From the NCBI RefSeq assembly GCF_020382885.2, contig NC_058496.1, positions 16,720,501-16,784,500 of the forward strand: DNA of 64,000 bases. Reading direction: 5' to 3'. A program made the position numbers and the translations under genes. The notes below the pieces were generated by a model that searched no databases, was not told the DNA's origin, and worked only from the letters and a program-made list of their open reading frames with translations. Each line of letters opens with the position of its first letter. Position 1 is the stretch's first letter. The DNA is from Scatophagus argus (lineage: Eukaryota > Chordata > Actinopteri > Scatophagidae). Below, in pieces: positions 51,801 to 64,000 of the stretch.

Positions 51801-54800
51801 ACTACATCTGTGACAAAAATGTCGGGCTGACAGTTACTATACTATTGACGGTGCCTCATGAGTGTAGTCAGACAGAAGGGTACAGTCTACAGGCACAACA
51901 AACTTTTTTTTAAATTTTATTTTAGTTTGTGAGTCTACCTGTTATTTTTATTTAAAGATCAATGGTTGTTCAGTGCATAAAAACATATCTAAAATTAAAG
52001 ACAGATACCAATCACAGCCGACCAAAAGCCCAAAGTGATGTATTAAAAAGTTTAAAAAATTACTTAAATTGTCTGACAGCTTGACAATATTCAGTTCGAA
52101 AATTTTAAAAAAGGAAAAGGAAAGAAAGCAAAGAATTGCTGACATTTGTACTTGATAACAAAGAGGGAAAACAGTTTTTCTGTAAAGGTGCACTTGACCT
52201 TTTTATGTCGGAAGCAGCGAATAGAAGCAACAGCTGAACTACACACAGATAAATTCTCATATCCGCCGACATTCTCTGCGTGGGATGCTTTACAACAAAG
52301 GGACGAGAGAGGCAATAATGCTGACTCCGGTTCTCTTTGGACAGTGTTAACAAGAAATTTGACACTTTTTAACAGTGAAGAAACACAAAAGCTGAAGCTG
52401 ATTTCTGAGGGGAGTTCAGTTCTCTGCTTCATTAAGGCTGACAAGACTTCTTCTTGCATAGACGTGTGCAACATTATTTTCCTAGACTGTATGGCCGTAT
52501 ACACCCATCCTACCTCCTGAGATCTGCGAAGGGAACAAAGAAGGAAGGAAGCAAAATTTGACCGGTAAAACAACAAATGCTGTGGCCTTATTCAAGACTA
52601 CGTACTGGTTACAAGCTAACTATGTTTTATGGTTGGTGGCAAATACATGCAGAAAGTGACAAATAAGCTCTAGCTCTAAAACAACATCCTACAATACAAG
52701 TCAATATGTGGACTTAAAGCTCCTCTGCAGCCTCAAGCCTCTCACAACCAGCAAAGCGATCTTTAGGTGTAAAACCGACGTCGTTCCCCTTTAAGTTTCC
52801 AGTTTTGAACTTGGCAGTAGCTTCTATAAATCATTGTTTAGCTGACATTCTGCGTACATCTTTCATCATTTTCACCATTTTTAGTACAAAATGTTAAGCC
52901 AAGGTACATTAATTTCTTGTACTTAAGCTACCAAAAACTACTTCATGGTACCACTACATAGAGTACAACCGGCATGAGAGCAGTGAGAGTGTGGGAGGAC
53001 AAACGCCTGGCTGGTGAAAGATATGTGTGCACAAGGATGTTATACCTTTGAATCCTTCCTCATCAAGGACGACTGTGTAGTTCTCAGGTGTCTCCGTCAG
53101 ACTGAAAAACTTACATCTGAAACAAGAGAGAGAACACAAATGGAGACAGGCATGTATTTGGAAATTGAGAAAAGATGAAATGCAGGAGATAAGAAGAGAG
53201 AGGTGGAGAAAGGGAGTGAGAGAACAGTTATTCATCTGAAACCAACAAAAGGTTCAGAGATTCAGTTACCAGGTATGAAATAAGTGGGATTCTCCATACT
53301 TCACTGGTTTCAAGAAAGGACAAAGCAACAGCAACTGCTGTGAAAAGAGAGGATAGAACCAGCAACGCCTCCCCAAATGAGATGAGCTTTAGAATTCACA
53401 GGATTTTCTGCTGTGAAAATCAGACATGATTGTCTGAAGACGTTCAAAGAAGCAAAGTGCAGCTTTAAAAACAACAAAAAAAGTACCCTTCAGTAGCAAC
53501 AAAGGACGGAATTAAAGCTTTGAACATACAGAAAGATGAATGAAAGAAGATATCAAATACAAAATACCAACTGTGTGCTCATGGTGGCAAAATGAAAGCC
53601 TCTGCCCTTCAGAAATCTTTAGTTAGTACTTTTTTTAATTTTAATTTTTATGCATGGATGACTGCTCTTTGTTTTCTCTGAATCCCTGAAAAAGGAAGCA
53701 CTACATATTCCTGTTTTCTTAAAATGTCTCACTGGAGATACACCTTCCTCTTCCTCTGCTTATCAGTCAGCAGACGCTATTACAGCTGAGGCCTGAGTGA
53801 GACCGTCAAACTCCTGACTCAGCAAAAAATAATCCCTGCCATGAGACGGGACAATCACCCAACAGAGACACGGAGAGGGAAAACTGTAACACTAACCACA
53901 GGCTGTGCTAGTGAGCTGAGCCAGCCCATTGTGTTATAATACCCCCTCATTTCCTGTTGACCCTTCACCTTCCCCAGCTCACAGTCGCCTGCAGCTGGTG
54001 CATGCCAAGCATCTATCCTGCACGAAAGAATGATCAAGTTTAGAGCTGTACCACATGTGGAGTGCTTGCGTACAAGACAACGAATGCTCTAATATCACAC
54101 CTGCAAGGCAGCCAAACCTCCACAACACACTGGCAGCATGTTGTTAATCAACTCGAGGCAAATCCAGCTGTCAAATCCATGTGACAAGTGTACTTGTTTG
54201 GTTTCCTGTTTGTGAAGTATAGATAAGATGCCTCACTTAAGCTTCATTACAGTATACTGACAAGCATTCTGGAAATCCATTTGCCTCACATTGTTTTTAC
54301 AATCACTATGCAATGCTCCTTATCACTCAGTCGACTACAATAAGTGAAATGTGTCACTTTGTAGAACTCACCTAATGTCAAACCACAGCAAAGCAAACTG
54401 CCTTTACAGTACATCTTCATCTACCCTTGTCTCCACATCCACACATCAACAAAGCCCAGAAGAAGCAAATGTGTTGCATGATGTGTTGTATGACCGCAGT
54501 ATAAATCAAATGTGTTTTTTTCACACGGCCACACTCAAAGGCGGAGTGAAAGCCGGCTGTCACAGATAAGTAGGAGACACAATATCATATGAATATGGGG
54601 AACGGTGCATGTCTTCAGACATACTCTCTTGGAAGATACTGTTGCACTTGCCAGTTCATGTGAAAAGTGACAGACACTGCTGTGTTCAGAACTTAGAGAA
54701 CTTACACAGGGATACACTGATCATCAGCCTGGCCGATTATCAGATCCAATATTCTGCATTCATCAAATTATATATATAATAACATTTACATGTTGTATTA

Positions 54801-57800
54801 ATAATAGCAAAATAACTAGCAACTAAATTATTGCAGAAACTGGAATTGCTCAGGTATCGTGCAAGTACCTCAAAACTGTACTTAAGTAAGGTACTTGAGT
54901 AAGCTGTACTTAGTTACTGTATATTCCATCAATGTTTACTCTAAACTTTGACATAAAGATTTGTTGTTTTTCTCTTCCTGATATCGATCCACCCCCCCAA
55001 GTTTTGACGTTGGTAGGTGTGGCCATTCAACAAGTGCTTCTGCAGATACATACTGGCAGCTTCAGAGGCATGTTTAGTTTTAACAAAACTTGTTCTACTA
55101 AGGCACAAAGTAACATGAAAAGGAGGACATGGGAAAAAAAAAACAAAGAGTCAAGGAAGCAACAGGTAACCAGGGAGCGGCCAAGTGGGGAAGATGAAAA
55201 CCAAGCACACAAGAGTCTGGACTTTGATCCAGCAGCACAAAGCAACGGGTGGTAGCAGCTGTGATGAAGTGAGGGTTGTTGGTGGTGTGGTTTCTGCAAC
55301 TGATGCTGCAGCTGAGGAAATATGATAAGAGTGGAGCAAAGCGATGTTGTCGACTGTGAGGAGCTCGCCTAAAGCTATCTCAGCCCCTGAGCGAGTGGAC
55401 GAACCAGCACACAGCATTCTCACAAGCTCCTCTTTTCAGGACAGTGGGGGCTTTTTTCTATAAATCCCTGCTTGTTGTTACTATTTAGGGGGTGGGCGGT
55501 GGGTGTTAGTCCTGTGTAAACAAGAGGAATGAGAGCCCCAACCATCACTGAAGCAGACAAGTGGAAAACTCCCCACTGGGTTTCTGGCTCAGCTAAGGCA
55601 TTGTTCCAACCCAAGCTCTCGTTAGTGAGCCGCCAAGCAGAAGAAAGGAGGACTGTGTGGAGCCTGCAGGGCTTCACCCACAGTACAGTAAGACTCATAT
55701 ACTGAGCTTTGATTATTACCACACCCAAAACAAAACAACTAGGGACAATATAGGACTACAAACTAACAGCATAGTCTGTGGTTCATATTTTGTCACTCAT
55801 CATGCAAGGCTTCATTCACATCCTATTATGCTGACAGTTTGTGACGGCACGCACACACACACACAGTCCTCACTTTTGAGGGTATTTTTTTCTTTTTCAC
55901 TTGATAAACTCTCAATAACTATAAAGTTAGTGGGCCTTCACAATAGGCTGGCCTATTGTGAAGATAGCAAGCATGCTGTGCTTCGTCAAATAAGGGTTTT
56001 AATTTCTAAACAAGGCAACCTTTCTGTCATCCTCTGCACCACAGGCATTTTAAAGCCTCAGGTGTGCTGGATGATGTTGAAGGAAAATAACTTCTTACAA
56101 TATGGGACAAGTCTGGCTCCTAGAAGTGATTACCTCCTTAAAATTCTGCTCAGGACCGCTTTCAAATCACTTTGTGTGCATTCTCTGGGAGTTTTTCTCT
56201 AATGCTCTAATGAATAGCAGGGGCCTGAAAGAGGGAGATGACTAAAATCAACCGTGGCAATCAGGCTTGTTTTTGCTCCACATTTTGTTTTTACTTGCCA
56301 TCAACTCGATCTTCTCCACCACTCCCCAGTCTGAATTGTCTATACCTTGACCAAAGAATAAAAAGAAAAACAATGATAAAAAAAAAAGACTGCTGCAGAA
56401 AAAGAACAGGAAAAACAAGGCAAAATACATCCACACCACAGTATGATGACATAATGCCAAAGCCTGCACAACAAAACAGTGAAAATCAGACCAGCCTGCA
56501 AATCCAAGGAAGTGTAGCCTGCATGTGTTTTCTGGATCATTCTGGGCACAGCCTACTTTGTTACTTTACAGACACTGAATGTTTCAAAGGGTCTGTTCAG
56601 ATGAAAATATAGGCTCACACTTTTGAAATAAAACAAAATACTGACTGAGTAAATCAGTTCTTGGTCATTCAAAATTACTCATCACAAACCTGTTGGGCTG
56701 CACCTTATAAATACTGATGCAATCAGTAGCAAGTACATCTGTGTATTATTCACAGTGACTTGTTTTTTTTTTTTTACCTTATACAGTTGAGTTGTTTACA
56801 TGATGGTGGAGTTCATCATGACACAGTGTGTCTGGCATGGACAGGTTAAAACCTGCTGTATGGCCCAATACTCTGTGACAAATGAGTGTGCAGTGTGTTT
56901 GTGCTCGACAGAAAAACGCACAAATCTGAAATCTCATTTCTCTATTCTACTTGACAAGAAACAAGTGTTTTGCAGGATCATAATCTATGCACGCATGTGT
57001 AGGTTAATAATGCTGTCCTGCGAACTCATTTTTTTAAAGGGCTATTCCGTTGCTGATACTCATAAGATGCTTACAATGGACCTAAAAGACAAGGTAATAT
57101 CTATACTTCAGAACTCACAGGGCACAGAGGCAAACAAAGGATGAAAATCTTCCCTGACGTTTGCTTACAGCTCCTCTGCAGCTTAACACGAGAGCAGTAG
57201 CTGAGCCACAGCCTGGCCTACACCACAGGCAGCTTAAAGACAGATGCTGAACTCCTCTTCTAGCTATGCATATGTGGGGCAACCAAAGCGATAAACAATT
57301 ATATAACAATGAGAGGAAATCCAGGGATTAACTGAAAACTAATGGCAACATGAGATCTGGACAGCTTGCAAACTGAATGTTGGATCTGGGTAAAAGGAGG
57401 TCAAGGGTCAAGTTTGTGCTGGAGATACAAGGTGTCAGTAAAATACAGTGGAAGGGCACTGCATGCTTTTTCAGCTGCTTGATCAGTGCAGGTCTTATAA
57501 TCTCTAGGGGCAGCAGGGACGTTAAAGATATTCATGTATGCATTTTTTACATTTTATAATGTGAGAATGCAGTGTGTTGACTAAACTTCGCAGATCAAGA
57601 ACGTAACGCAAATTACCAAGAAAAACTTCCTAAATTATATCATATACCAGATATGCAGTTTTCCAAATGTTAATCGTCTGTCATAAGCTGATGAAACTGC
57701 CTACAGCTACATGCACAGCAGTATGTCATTCATGGATGGCAGCAGAGCAGGACATGTACAGACAAACAGCCCAATATTGGTTCGGCCACTCAGTGAATGA

Positions 57801-57997
57801 AGAGGCGCTGTAGGTTCTCAAATATTCGTACTGGATTACCAGGCTCACAACAAACATCTGACCCCGATCAACGAGTCTTCTTACCTGGTCCTGTTCCGCA
57901 AAAAAATCAGTTTAATCAGTGGGTGTGTGAAATTCACCAGCCCATTCTTGGATATGCTGGTGACCCGTAGCCTGTGGTCCAATATGTGCAAGTCCAT
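42878..57997 (-). CDS. castor1: CASTOR1, cytosolic arginine sensor for mTORC1
   Basis: CASTOR1 binds arginine; without it, the protein binds and inhibits GATOR2, so mTORC1 is off. Nine exons: 57885-57997, 53046-53116, 49613-49806, 48974-49109, 46609-46732, 46201-46317, 45727-45809, 45178-45272 and 42878-42949. All borders are AG/GT and phases agree, giving 334 aa (human 329). It starts MDLHILDHRLRV (human MELHILEHRVRV), then carries ACT-type domains. Residues known in human for arginine binding are kept: Ser and Val in QHVSVFMLS, Glu in DECGIVAQI, and Asp in STFSFDHALVPEE. The GATOR2-contact motif STYQTDFIL is also kept. It ends HQRKEPATS. A longer open frame upstream of the ATG exists, but the family starts here. 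The intron before exon 2 is large. The neighbours match human 22q12.2. Confidence 0.97.
42950..45177 (-). other. castor1 intron 8
   Basis: Noncoding, with a CA microsatellite at about 43674-43691. No exon or mobile element was recognised. Confidence 0.7.
46733..48973 (-). other. castor1 intron 4, with a foldback sequence
   Basis: Noncoding. It holds a poly-T run at about 47429-47444 and the imperfect inverted repeat at 48748-48848, described separately. Confidence 0.7.
48748..48848 (-). repeat. Long foldback: 43-bp inverted repeat arms
   Basis: The left arm (48748-48790) and the reverse complement of the right arm (48806-48848) agree at 36 of 43 positions; both contain GCAGCTGGA. The loop is 15 nt. 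All seven differences are transitions, oriented so that in the minus-strand RNA, the castor1 sense transcript, each becomes a G-U pair. The arms would therefore form an unbroken stem in castor1 pre-mRNA but a mismatched one in the opposite RNA. It could be a small inverted-repeat transposon or a hairpin RNA gene; sequence alone does not decide. Confidence 0.6.
49807..53045 (-). other. castor1 intron 2
   Basis: Noncoding, with a 24-T tract at 50344-50367 and another T run near 51540-51553. A 161-codon open frame at 52091-52576 (minus) has no recognisable similarity and lacks a coding look. Confidence 0.65.
50344..50367. repeat. Poly-T tract (24 nt)
   Basis: A run of 24 T on the plus strand in castor1 intron 2. 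Confidence 0.85.
53117..57884 (-). other. castor1 intron 1
   Basis: About 4.8 kb noncoding. A CA microsatellite lies at 55852-55865. The longest open frame (55657-56202 plus) shows no known domain. No mobile element was recognised. Confidence 0.65.
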
Positions 57998-58406
57998 ACT
58001 GTCGGTTGCGAGCAGTGCAGTCCTTTCTGTGTGTGCATGCGGCGGAGAAAACGCCTCGCTAGCTGCGATATCATTCAAATGTTAAACACAGGCCTGGATG
58101 ATGAGCATGACCGACGAACACAAGCACCGCGTCCCGCTGTGTTTTGCTCACAGGACGAAAAACATCCGACGCAATCCGATTCCAGCCCAGCTGAACTACT
58201 GTATATTCAAATAAAGGGACAGCCCCACAAAGGACACGCCCCCTCCTCTTAAAGGTACAGGCATTTATTTTAAATGTCGCGCACATGTACGGAGAGTGGT
58301 CAGGTGTGAGGGTGCGAGCAGAGACTCGAGTTTTGTTATGGATTATGGACACCTTTGTCCATGTGTTAATAAATGAACATTTGGATCACTTTGGTCTCAA
58401 GATGTA
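57998..58406. promoter_or_regulatory. castor1 5' UTR and promoter region
   Basis: DNA just upstream of the castor1 ATG, richer in CpG than the surroundings at about 57995-58165, as expected for a broadly expressed gene. No TATA box was seen. It ends at the TA target site of the transposon. Confidence 0.45.
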
Positions 58407-59609
58407 CACTATATGGATAAAAGTATTGGGACACATCCCTTTATTATTGAATTCAGGTGTTTCAGTCAGACCCATTGCCACAGGTGTATAAATTAAAGCA
58501 CCCATAAATTAAAGACCCATGCAGTCTTTGTTTACAAACACTGGTGAGCTCTGTAAATTCAAGCATGGTACTGTGATAGGATGCCACCTCTTCAATAAAT
58601 CACTTTGTGAGAGTTCATCCTAGCTAGATATTCCACGGTCAACTGTAAGAGGCATTGTTGGAAAGTGGAACCATTTAGGAACAGCAGCAACTCAGCCACG
58701 AACTGGAACACCACACAAAAGTCACAGAGCGGTGTTACCAAGTGCTGAGGTGCATGGTGCGTAAAAGTTGTCAACACTCTGCTGATTCCATATTAATATC
58801 AGGCATTATCAATTAAAAAAACTGTACAACTGGAGCTTAGTGGAATCTGTTTCCATTGCCGGGCAGCTGCGTGCAAGCCTCAGATCACCAAGTGCAATGC
58901 CAAGAGTCCAACAGAGTGGTGTAAAGCATGCTGCCACTAGACTCATGAGTGGTGGAACCGTGTTCAGTGGAGTGACTAATCATGCTTCTCTGTTCGGCAG
59001 TCTGATGGGCAAGTCTGTGTTTGGCAGATGCCAGGAGAAAGTTATCTGCCTGACTGCATTGTTCCCCATTGTAAAGTCTGGTGGAGGAGGGATAATGGTA
59101 TGGGGCTGTTTTTCAGGGGTTGGACTGGGCCCCTTACTTCCAGTGAAGGGAAATCTTAATGCTTCAGCATAACAAGACATTTTGGACAATGCTATGCATT
59201 CAACTTTGTGGCAACAGTTTGGGGAAGATCCTTTTTCTATTTCAGCATGACTGTGTTCCAGTGCACAAAGCAAAGTCCATAAAGACATGGTTGGATGGGT
59301 TTGGTGTGGAAGGACCTGACTGACCTGCACAGAATCCTGACCTCAACTCCATCAAACACCTTAGGGATGAACTGGAACGGAGATTGTGAGGCAGGCCTTT
59401 TAATCCAACATCAGTGCCCGACCTCACAAACGCTCTACTGCATGAATGGGCAAAAACTCCCATGGAAACACTCAGAAATCTTCTGGAAAGCCTTTACAGA
59501 AGAGGGGAAGCTGTTGTAAATGCAAAGCTGTCTGTGCATTCAGAATACAATGTCATTAAAGCCCCTGTTGGTGTAATGGTCAGGTGTCCCAATACTTTTG
59601 TCCATAGTG
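58407..59609 (+). mobile_element. Tc1-like DNA transposon, decayed
   Basis: About 1.2 kb with terminal inverted repeats: CACTATATGGATAAAAGTAT at 58407 and, on the other strand at the right end, CACTATGGACAAAAGTATTG. The left side has the TA target dinucleotide; the right copy has changed to CA. Inside are pieces of a Tc1 transposase: an N-terminal helix-turn-helix region at about 58630-58730, the GGGGIMVWGCFSG block near 59080-59120, and the C-terminal region (DLTNALLHEWAKTP) near 59415-59460. Frames are broken by shifts and stops, so no active enzyme is made. Confidence 0.9.
58630..59520 (+). pseudogene. Tc1-like transposase pseudogene
   Basis: Remains of the transposase within the element. 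Matching peptides appear in different frames: STVRGIVGKWNHLG, then VKSGGGGIMVWGCFSG, then a stretch encoding a QHDC-like motif, then DLTNALLHEWAK and METLRNLLESLYRRGEA. Several frameshifts and stop codons separate them. Confidence 0.8.
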
Positions 59610-59749
59610 CATTTCATGGTTTGAGTTGTTAGACCCTTAATTGTAAAGGAAATCTTAAAAGGACATTTGACATTTTAGAGGCAACATGCACAGCGTTATT
59701 TTTATGTCCTATCTTCATCGTCCTCTGAACCCTTGCAGGGTCAGATGCC

Positions 59750-59935
59750 ATTGTTTCATACACTTTATGGGCCTCCAACTTTGTGACTACAGCATAGGGA
59801 AGGCCATTTACCGCTTCAACACAATGCAAGGTGCACAAGGAAATCGTCTGACTGATGAGTGTATTGTGGAAGAACTTGACTGGCCTGCAAAGAACCCCAA
59901 CTTCAACCCCATTCAACGACATCCAATACATCGGA
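59750..59935 (+). mobile_element. Second Tc1-like fragment
   Basis: A more decayed internal piece of a related element, same strand, 150 bp past the first. It has CCAACTTTGTGACTACAG and GGAAGGCC, then VEELDWPAKNPNFNPIQ, which matches the Tc1 catalytic-region text DWPAQSPDLNPI. No terminal repeats were found around it. Confidence 0.7.
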
Positions 59936-60981
59936 ATAGAGAGGAACAGATGATGTTGTGTACCTTGATTTAAGGGCAATATTCTTTTCTTTGACAGACC
60001 TGAAATTGCGAGGCACTTTCCAAACACTTCCTCAGTCACTCCCATGTCTTTTCAGTGATAATTGTTCCTTCTTCTTCTGGAAACACAAAACATGCTCTGC
60101 GCATTGAAGATTTCCATATCAAATTAATTTTTCTTATAAGAATCTTGTGACGACACCAGACTCTTGCCATTTAGACTGATGATCTCCAAATAGTTTAAAA
60201 AGATGAATTGCAATCACAAGGATAGTTTACCACCTTTTTACCCACCAGAACAGCTCAGGTTAGCTTAGTTAATATAATTTAGCTTTAAATATATTTATAT
60301 TTAGCGTTCATATATCCAAACACATGACTGACTAGAACTTCCAGACTAAACTTTCCTCTTTTTTATTCACAACCTTGGTTCTGAGCATCATAATGACAAT
60401 ACTGCTGTGTGTTAGTCAACCTTTATTTTGAAATTAATGACCCCTTCACAGTCATGCTCCTTGTAGGCTCCTAACACTTTACCATACATTTTAATCAGGA
60501 AACTGATGATCAGATATTTTGACAAATGAGGTAGTAGGGTGGGTTTTATTTGGTCAAATATGCATTTAACAGTCACACTTGAGAGGCTCAGTGTGATTTC
60601 ATTGAGGGTGATTCATATCCAGTAATAAAAGTACAATCATAAAAAGACAGACAGAGACTGTCCCTTCATTGTGAAAACTACTACATAGTTATTAATTCAC
60701 TGTAAAAAAACAAAACAAAACAAAAAATCAGGAATAATACCACACCTACCTCGACACAATCATGTAATTTTCAATCTACAGTGTAAAATACATGCAATTA
60801 ATATAACGCATATAATTTGTCATTTTGCCAGTTTGTAATTCTCTCTTTCAGAACTCTGAGAATACATGCACATAAACACACTGCATCATTGCTTGTCATG
60901 ACCAGCTATTCGGTATGCAAATACAGAATCAGAAAATCTTTGTTTTGTTTCTATATTTGAAAGTAACACATATCATCCAGC

Positions 60982-61017
<36 letters not shown>

Positions 61018-61106
61018 ATCGACATGTTGCTCTGGCAGTAGATGAATAAACTATAGTCGAAGAGAAGGTCCCAGTTTCAGTCTTTTTTGCTTTTTAGGTT
61101 ATTTTT
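59936..61106 (-). other. castor1/nipsnap1 intergenic stretch and nipsnap1 3' UTR
   Basis: No gene was recognised. A 29-A run lies at 60987-61015. Minus-strand AATAAA hexamers for nipsnap1 lie at 60545-60550, 60422-60427 and 60362-60367. Confidence 0.55.
60987..61015. repeat. Poly-A tract (29 nt)
   Basis: Run of 29 A on the plus strand in the 3' UTR or flank of nipsnap1. Possibly a retroposon tail, but no body was recognised. Confidence 0.85.
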
Positions 61107-63201
61107 TTACTGTAAAGGTGAACTCTTGGTGGGAATCATTATTCTAGACTCCATGCTTCTGATCAAAGGTACTGAAGACAGAAAAGGAGAAACATATTAA
61201 AGAGTTTGACAATAACCTAGACTGTGGACTTGGATGCATACAGATAAATAGAAAGTATATCCTCTCAAGTTGTAAGTGTACGCCATTACAGTGTGACTCA
61301 AAAGTGAAGCAGGATATCTACTTTTATTTCACACAGTGTGTACTTATTAGAATACCATCACATCATGTGTACTGTTTTCATTCAGCTTACCATGTGTTAC
61401 AGTCGCACATATAAACTTTTATGATGCTGAAACATCTGTCTAGCTATAACTGTGAAAGAACAAATACTGTGAAAATGACTGTGCTATCAGTAGAGCCAAG
61501 CCCATATGGCACTGCAACACCACGGGTTTAGTCAAGAACACTCCTCCCTAACACACCAACTTGTATTGTACATAACTCTGTGCTTACCTGTTCACTTTGC
61601 TCTTGCTGCTACAAGACTTGCACTTGCTAATTTTTTTTGTTTGTTTGTTTGCTCCTGCCACAACTTCAGCATCCGCCTGTGGGCTCTCTTCTCAACAGTT
61701 CCTGAGGAGAATCTGCACTGATCTCTCACTATGCTCAGTACAATTCACAGGGAGTGACAGTCAAGTAAATTTTATCTTGTCTGAACTCTTAACTCTCTCT
61801 CTCTCTCTCTCTCTCTCTTGTCCTTATGTACTGCTGTAAAGTACAGAATAGCTCTTATCTGTCATCCAATCTATGTCATTTTTAAACAACAGTTCGTATT
61901 GCATCCCATGAAGGAATACCTCAGTCTTCAATCAATGATTTTATAAAAAAAGGCAACAGATTTGAGACAAAACCCACCCCTGCTTGCACCACTAAACTAG
62001 AAAATACTGTACTGTATACTATGTTGATATTTGCTTGTTGTTGTCATCTTATGCGGCACTTATCACGCTTTGTTAAATAGTAGATTTTGCATCTCTCCTA
62101 CCTGTATAATACACATTTGCATCCCATCCCTCCTTCAGCCAGGCAGAGTTTCTGGTCTCCTCTCGGGACTGGAGGCTTTCATAAGCTTAGGAAATAGCCA
62201 AACCACATTTTCTGTTAAGCATTAATAAATGTATCTCACTCTTAATATTAAAATATAAATATAAATATTTAACATTCATATTCTTAAGAACTTAATTTCA
62301 GCCAAAATAGTTTTAGCTGTAAAAAACATTTTCAGAGTCACTATGGGAGTAGAACTATTCAAATTGCTTGGGTTAAACCTCAGGAGGCAAACAAACATAC
62401 AACGTCTGTCTGTTTCCATTTGATGAGCCACAGAGCGAAATAGCTATAAGCTAACTGAACCCTCAAAGTTCCACAAATTCATTTATATTTGATGTTACCC
62501 ATCCACATTTATGAACAGGCAAGGCTTTATATAGCTGTCTCACTATCATGGGGATATTACATGTATATTTTGTATCATTTACGCACGGGGCCAGTCATTC
62601 TGCCACTCCTGTAACATGTCAACATTCACACCTTTCTGTGGTAGGTAAAGGATTAAGACACCTTGTGATATTCTCCAAATAAAAAGGAGACACTCACAGT
62701 GTTGGCTTGATTACAACATACAGGTCAGAGACGTGCATGGCTGCACATTGCTAAATAATAACAGGCCTGGTTTAGAACTACTTCATCTAGTTATATCAAT
62801 TCCCACAGGGTTTAACTCATGTCCCATCTGTTTGTACAGATTCAGAGCTCTATCATTTCTTTTGAGAGCTTGCCCTAACACATAAACAATGAATCAACAT
62901 GTCTGAGGTGATGAACATGCTGCATACTCACCCCACAAATGATGAACAACATACAAATCGCCAATCTGTGAGAAGAACCCGCCCACTGCTTCGTTGTTTT
63001 CCTGTCTGTATTTGATTGCCCTTGCCCTGTTGTAAGACATGTTATTTTCAGAGGTGCACTGACCACCTGAATATCTGGAACACTTTGTGCTTAGGAAACA
63101 GACATCCATTTTAAGCTAATTTTAAGCCATTTTTTAAGCTAATAAGTAATTTAGCTTGTTGAGCCTTACCAGTGGTTTCCCCATTCAATCATAGTTCCTG
63201 G
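61107..63201 (-). CDS. nipsnap1: NIPSNAP1, 3' exons only (gene runs off the right edge)
   Basis: NIPSNAP1 is a mitochondrial protein that, with NIPSNAP2, marks damaged mitochondria for autophagy. Four C-terminal exons read on the minus strand: 63170-63201, 62932-63026, 62102-62185 and 61107-61171. They have AG/GT borders and phases agree. The 91 residues include [53 protein letters not shown] and the end [13 protein letters not shown] then [16 protein letters not shown] fits NIPSNAP1 better than NIPSNAP2, which has ARAIRFRQD. The residues form the ferredoxin-like NIPSNAP domain. The exons before this (LEFSFWNEP region and earlier) were not found up to 64000 and must lie outside. In human, NIPSNAP1 is also on 22q12.2. 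Confidence 0.93.
61793..61818. repeat. (CT)n microsatellite
   Basis: About 13 CT units in a nipsnap1 intron. Confidence 0.85.
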
Positions 63202-64000
63202 CTGAAACACATGTGAGGAGGTAAAATATTAACAGTTTTAAAAGATATGACATTGAGATTATAACGCACCTCACACAAAACAGCTCTTTTACATTTGCAC
63301 ACACAGCCTAATCACACAAGGTGCTATGATGCAAACCGGCATGAACAAACCTGTTTTACGGCACATTCATAGCTTTCTCTATTTTACAGATCAACAAACT
63401 CTGTGGGCCCAAAGAGCACACATACAGGACACTGATTTTATCATACAGAGCTGTGTTTCAAAGCACTTTTTTTTAGATACAATCTTATCTTTTGTGGACA
63501 GCTCACTCACCAATGCAATGCATCAGCTATGAATAAGTGTGAATCCCACATGAAGCTTTCAGACAGGAAAAATAGACGAATGGGCAAGACGTGAAAATAG
63601 TTCAACAACCTATTGGCTATCCAAGAATCCAGTCTGTTTTAAGGAAAAGGTGCCTCCTACCGCTTCATGCCAGTATTATTAAGACTGGCTCCTGAATGCA
63701 TTCAGTATGGTTCCCACAGTCAGTGGGAGTAAAGACTGCTGTATGATTAAAAAAAAATCTTACATCACAAACAGTTGCAATCAAAATGATTCAACTCCCT
63801 TAATGTGCAAGACATTCTAACATAGGGATAAAAATTAATGACATCACTAAGACCTCAACCCATCAGTAAAAGTTACAATACATATTTGAATGATTTTTGA
63901 GAATTCAGTGTTGAGGTTACAAGTAGTAGTACACATAAATAAAATTTTCTTCAAAAAACAGGGCCCATGAGCAAAATTATTCAGCCCCAGACTTAATATT
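63202..64000 (-). other. nipsnap1 intron (to window edge)
   Basis: No exon was recognised; I looked for the next upstream NIPSNAP exon and did not find it. Confidence 0.6.

Noticed and set aside
52091-52576. 161-codon minus-strand open frame, with an overlapping plus-strand frame
   Set aside because: Both strands are open by chance, the peptides resemble no family, and it is within castor1 intron 2.
55657-56202. 181-codon plus-strand open frame
   Set aside because: No recognisable domain, composition includes a translated CA repeat (THTHT), and it lies inside castor1 intron 1 without supporting splice structure.
57998-58078. N-terminal extension of CASTOR1 in the same frame
   Set aside because: The family starts at M-[DE]-LHIL; the upstream residues are not conserved in human.
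1-64000. CRISPR arrays, tRNA or rRNA genes
   Set aside because: No regularly spaced repeats, no tRNA B-box-like GGTTCGA context and no rRNA-like stretch were noticed; a covariance-model scan was not possible.

Overview
The window is genomic DNA from a ray-finned fish, most likely a percomorph teleost. It holds split vertebrate genes with GT/AG introns, GT/CT microsatellites, a decayed Tc1-like transposon and a dispersed repeat typical of teleosts. Eight vertebrate genes can be reconstructed exon by exon. Every junction used keeps the reading frame and matches the human protein as recalled. No bacterial, viral or CRISPR features were seen.

Left half (1 to about 33.5 kb): fbxw8 (minus, runs off the left edge), hrk (plus), rnft2 (minus) and spring1 (plus). 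This is the human 12q24.22 neighbourhood with the same relative orientations: fbxw8 and hrk diverge, hrk and rnft2 converge, and rnft2 and spring1 are head to head over a shared promoter region with CRE, ETS and CCAAT motifs.

Right half (about 35 to 64 kb), all on the minus strand: a LIF-like (M17-type) cytokine, a second, divergent LIF/OSM-like helical cytokine, castor1, and the 3' exons of nipsnap1, which runs off the right edge. This is the human 22q12.2 order LIF, OSM, CASTOR1, with NIPSNAP1 nearby. The window therefore contains the joint between the 12q24 and 22q12 blocks, which are linked in several other vertebrates.

Functionally the genes are mostly unrelated neighbours: a cullin-7 ubiquitin ligase subunit (FBXW8), a BH3-only death protein (HRK), a membrane RING protein (RNFT2), a Golgi regulator of SREBP cleavage (SPRING1), two gp130-family cytokines, an arginine sensor of mTORC1 (CASTOR1) and a mitochondrial mitophagy marker (NIPSNAP1). 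The least ordinary items are the fish HRK, the tandem cytokine pair with an AU-rich 3' region on the second gene, a 43-bp foldback in a castor1 intron that pairs completely in the sense transcript once G-U pairs are allowed, and a 32-nt cryptic exon with stop codons in rnft2. All calls rest on reading the sequence and remembered family sequences. No alignment or database search was run.
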